Assembly (NCBI GenBank): GCA_903855705.1
Contig: CAINZT010000095.1
Span: 1-36,501 of the forward strand
DNA length: 36,501 bases
Direction of reading: 5' to 3'
Source: an uncultured Synechococcus sp.
GTDB lineage: Bacteria > Cyanobacteriota > Cyanobacteriia > PCC-6307 > Cyanobiaceae
Shown here: positions 33,844 through 36,501 of the stretch, one piece after another
Layout: each line of letters begins with the position of its first letter
Numbering within the stretch: the stretch's first letter is position 1
The notes under the pieces: model-generated
Told to the model about the DNA's origin: nothing
What the model saw: the letters and a program-made list of their open reading frames with translations, nothing else
Database searches by the model: none
Translations under genes and position numbers: made by a program

Positions 33844-34782
33844 ATGGTGCGCCCCGACATCGGAGAGGGGGTTGTGGTCGATGTCCCCGCCACCACAGCC
33901 AACCTCGGCCCGGGATTTGATTGCCTGGGCGCCGCGCTGGAACTCAACAACCGCTTTGAGTTGCGCAGCATCGAAGGTGACCAGGAACGTTTCGACCTAA
34001 TCATTGAAGGCAGCGAGGGCTCCCACCTGCGCGGCGGTCCGGACAACCTGGTGTATCGGGCCGCCCAGCGGGTCTGGAAAGAGGCCGGCGTGCAACCCAT
34101 GGCGATTGAAGCCAGGGTGCGCCTGGGGGTGCCGCCGGCCCGGGGCCTGGGCAGCAGCGCCACGGCGATCGTGGCCGGCCTGATTGGTGCCAACGCCCTG
34201 ATTGGCGAACCCCTGAGCCGCGAAAAATTACTGGAACTCGCGATTGACATCGAAGGCCACCCGGACAATGTGGTGCCCTCATTGTTGGGCGGCCTCTGCA
34301 TGACCGCTAAGGCCGCCTCCCACCGCTGGCGGGTGGTGCGTTGCGAGTGGGCACCCGAGGTGAAGGTGGTGGTAGCGATCCCGGCGATTCGCCTGGCCAC
34401 CAGCGAGGCCCGCCGGGTGATGCCCAAGCTGATCTCTGTCGCCGATGCGGTGGTCAACCTGGGCTCCCTCACCCTGCTGCTCCAGGGGCTGCGGACGGGC
34501 AACGGCGACCTAATCGCCGATGGCATGCATGACCGCATCCATGAGCCCTATCGCTGGGGCCTGATCCAGGGGGGCCAGCAGGTGCGGCGGGCTGCCATGG
34601 AGGCGGGCGCCTGGGGCTGCGTGATCAGCGGCGCTGGCCCGAGCCTGATGGCCCTCAGCTGCGAAGCCCAGGCCCAGGCCGTCAGCCGGGCCATGGTGCG
34701 GGCCTGGGAGGCGGAGGGTGTGGCCTCCCGCTCGGAAGTCTTGCCCCTGCAGCAAAGCGGCAGCCATTGGCGGCCCCTCTGA
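33844..34782 (+). CDS. thrB: Homoserine kinase
   Basis: This 312-aa GHMP kinase phosphorylates L-homoserine in threonine synthesis. The N-terminal VDVPATTANLGPGFDCLGAA and the ATP loop PPARGLGSSATA (97-108) are diagnostic. The late GAWGCVISGAGPSLMALS is the third GHMP motif. The frame extends back into glk, but ATG 33844, preceded by AAGGA, gives the usual start. It lies 98 nt after glk. Confidence 0.95.
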   Translation: MVRPDIGEGVVVDVPATTANLGPGFDCLGAALELNNRFELRSIEGDQERFDLIIEGSEGSHLRGGPDNLVYRAAQRVWKEAGVQPMAIEARVRLGVPPARGLGSSATAIVAGLIGANALIGEPLSREKLLELAIDIEGHPDNVVPSLLGGLCMTAKAASHRWRVVRCEWAPEVKVVVAIPAIRLATSEARRVMPKLISVADAVVNLGSLTLLLQGLRTGNGDLIADGMHDRIHEPYRWGLIQGGQQVRRAAMEAGAWGCVISGAGPSLMALSCEAQAQAVSRAMVRAWEAEGVASRSEVLPLQQSGSHWRPL

Positions 34783-34789
34783 AGCCGCA

Positions 34790-34811
34790 CCCCAACAGGC
34801 ATCTCCTGGGG
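34790..34811 (+). terminator. Weak hairpin after thrB
   Basis: CAGG (34796-34799) pairs with CCTG (34805-34808), and CCC with GGG outside it around an AA bulge. It starts 8 nt after the thrB stop. No T-run is present. The rest of the 177-bp gap to ndhD has an A/T-rich part near 34870-34900 (TTAGATTGATGAGAT) that could hold the ndhD promoter. Confidence 0.3.
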
Positions 34812-34959
34812 CCTGACGGGGGCTCCAAGAGGCTGACCAACCCAGCGGGGGCTTTTGCTCTGGAGCGAGGAAAAAGACTCAAACTGTTAGATTGATGAGA
34901 TCTCGGGGACTGGGCTGGCTATCAGCTCTCCCTTCACTTCTCCTTAAAGCCCAATTGTG

Positions 34960-36501
34960 ATGGACGCGAATCTGCCCCTGTCGGCCGCGTCCTCCCTGCC
35001 TGGCGATTGGCCCTGGTTGAGCCTGATCTGTCTACTGCCAGCAGCGATGGCGCCGGTGCTGATGCTGTTGCCCGGCGACTCCAACGATCCCCGCCTGCCC
35101 CGCAGCCTCGCCTTTGCTGTGCTGCTGGCCGATCTGGTGCTGATGCTCTGGGTGTTCAGCCAGCGCTTCGACGGCTCCAGCAGTGCCCTGCAACTGGTGG
35201 AACGGGTGCCCTGGCTGCCCTCCCTAGGCCTGGAGTGGTCCCTGGCGGCCGATGGCCTTTCGGCGCCCTTGGTGGTGCTCTCGGGTCTGGTGACCCTGCT
35301 CTCGGTGGCCGCCAGCTGGAACATCCACCAAAAAACCAGGCTCTACTTCGCCCTGCTGCTTCTCCAGGCCTCTGCCCAGGCCCTGGTGTTTCTCTCCCAG
35401 GACTTCCTGCTGTTCTTCCTCTCCTGGGAACTGGAGCTGGTGCCGGTATATCTGCTGATTGCGATCTGGGGAGGAAGCCAGCGCCAGTACGCCGCCACCA
35501 AGTTCATTCTCTACACCGCCACAGCCTCACTGCTGATCCTGCTCAGCGGCCTGGCCCTGGCCCTTTCCGGAGACCATTTCACCCTCAACCTGTCGGAATT
35601 GGCGGCCCGCTCACCCGGGGGCACCTTTGGCTTGTTGTGTTATCTGGGCTTCCTGATCGGCTTCGGCGTCAAGCTACCGATGTTCCCCCTCCACACCTGG
35701 CTGCCCGACGCCCATGGTGAGGCCAATGCGCCGGTGTCGATGCTGCTGGCGGGGGTGTTGCTGAAGATGGGCGGCTACGCCCTGCTGCGCTTCAACGTGC
35801 AAATGTTGCCGGAGGCCCATGTGCAATTGGCGCCGGCCCTGATTGTGCTCGGCATTGTCAATATTGTGTATGGGGCCCTCAATGCTTTCGCCCAGGACAA
35901 CGTCAAACGTCGTATTGCCTGCAGCTCAGTGAGCCACATGGGCTTTGTGTTACTGGGCATCGGCGCCGTGGACAGCCTGGGCCTTAGTGGCGCCATGTTG
36001 CAGATGATCAGCCATGGCCTGATTGCGGCCGCCATGTTCTTTATTACGGGCGTGTTCTACGAGCGCACCAAAACCCTCTCGATTCCCAACATGGGGGGCC
36101 TGGCAAAGGTGTTGCCGATCACTTTCGCCTTTTTCCTGGCCAGCTCCCTGGCCTCCCTGGCCCTGCCGGGCATGAGTGGCTTCGTCAGCGAAATCACGGT
36201 CTTTCTTGGGGTAACAAGCAACGACGCCTTCACGGTTCCCTTCAGGATCATTGCGGTGGTGTTAGCGGCGATCGGCTTGGTGCTGACGCCCATGTATTTG
36301 CTATCCCTGTGCCGCCGGGTCTTCTTTGGCCCCCGGATTCCAGCCCTGGCCGTGGTGGGAGACATGAAGCCCCGGGAATTGGTGATTGGCCTCTGCTTAT
36401 TGGTGCCCACCCTCACGATCGGCTTCTGGCCCCGGATTGCTATCGACTTCTACGAGGCCAGCACCTCGGCCCTGGCCAATGACCTGGCCCGCCACAGCCT
36501 G
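34960..36501 (+). CDS. ndhD: NAD(P)H-quinone oxidoreductase subunit 4 (NdhD), partial
   Basis: The 3' end is cut by the window edge; 514 codons are present. The product is a multi-spanning antiporter-like subunit of the photosynthetic NDH-1 complex, used in cyclic electron flow, respiration or CO2 uptake. Diagnostic parts are [40 protein letters not shown] and [20 protein letters not shown], with Glu and Lys residues of the proton path. Which NdhD form it is (D1/D2 or D3/D4) cannot be settled from this part alone. ATG 34960 follows an in-frame GTG 34957; either may start translation. There are many hydrophobic helices and no stop before 36501. Confidence 0.93.
   Translation, partial: MDANLPLSAASSLPGDWPWLSLICLLPAAMAPVLMLLPGDSNDPRLPRSLAFAVLLADLVLMLWVFSQRFDGSSSALQLVERVPWLPSLGLEWSLAADGLSAPLVVLSGLVTLLSVAASWNIHQKTRLYFALLLLQASAQALVFLSQDFLLFFLSWELELVPVYLLIAIWGGSQRQYAATKFILYTATASLLILLSGLALALSGDHFTLNLSELAARSPGGTFGLLCYLGFLIGFGVKLPMFPLHTWLPDAHGEANAPVSMLLAGVLLKMGGYALLRFNVQMLPEAHVQLAPALIVLGIVNIVYGALNAFAQDNVKRRIACSSVSHMGFVLLGIGAVDSLGLSGAMLQMISHGLIAAAMFFITGVFYERTKTLSIPNMGGLAKVLPITFAFFLASSLASLALPGMSGFVSEITVFLGVTSNDAFTVPFRIIAVVLAAIGLVLTPMYLLSLCRRVFFGPRIPALAVVGDMKPRELVIGLCLLVPTLTIGFWPRIAIDFYEASTSALANDLARHSL

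Overview
The window is a compact, GC-rich stretch of a picocyanobacterial chromosome. The evidence is psbA (photosystem II D1), ndhD, menD/menB for phylloquinone, a solanesyl diphosphate synthase of the plastoquinone pathway, and several families known almost only from cyanobacteria (DUF760, DUF2605, DUF4336). The very high GC, short intergenic gaps and gene order (thrS-glk-thrB-ndhD, glgA-unknown-murF) fit a Cyanobium/Synechococcus lineage, probably freshwater or brackish. That placement is inferred from content and composition, not from a search.

Layout. (1) 177-2534 (-): a large protein joining an EF-hand pair to an ERV/ALR-like sulfhydryl oxidase domain. It is divergent from a HAD phosphatase (2826-3488). 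(2) 3642-7495 (-): a tight run nitrilase > AMIN-amidase > murI > sds, with comB (7572-8340) just upstream on the same strand. (3) 8395-14375 (+): ubiD, an Rrf2-like regulator, aroA, an MnmC-like methyltransferase and glmU. (4) 14537-22188 (-): menD, menB, an L,D-transpeptidase, glgA, an unknown membrane protein and murF. (5) 22275-23289 (+): lepB and a DUF760 protein, closed by a textbook bidirectional terminator. (6) 23395-27615 (-): DUF4336, psbA and a DUF697 protein with a decayed GTPase domain, with a seven-unit 14-bp repeat upstream of psbA. (7) 27742-30200 (+): an unknown protein, an RGG-box-like protein and trpS. (8) DUF2605 (-), divergent from thrS-glk-thrB (+), and an ndhD gene cut off by the right edge.

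Functionally the window mixes cell-wall supply (GlmU, MurI, MurF, amidase, L,D-transpeptidase), photosynthetic quinone and electron-transport genes (MenD, MenB, Sds, UbiD, PsbA, NdhD), amino-acid and translation genes (AroA, ThrB, TrpS, ThrS, MnmC-like) and carbon storage or sugar use (GlgA, Glk). No rRNA, tRNA, CRISPR array, insertion sequence or prophage was seen.

The most unusual items are the EF-hand/ERV-ALR fusion, the mini-hairpin repeat upstream of psbA, the RGG-rich protein, the regulator whose only sensible start is a CTG codon, and the DUF697 protein without a P-loop. Several starts were moved inward from the longest reading frame, using the known N-terminus of the family or to avoid overlap with a neighbour; these choices are stated in each entry.
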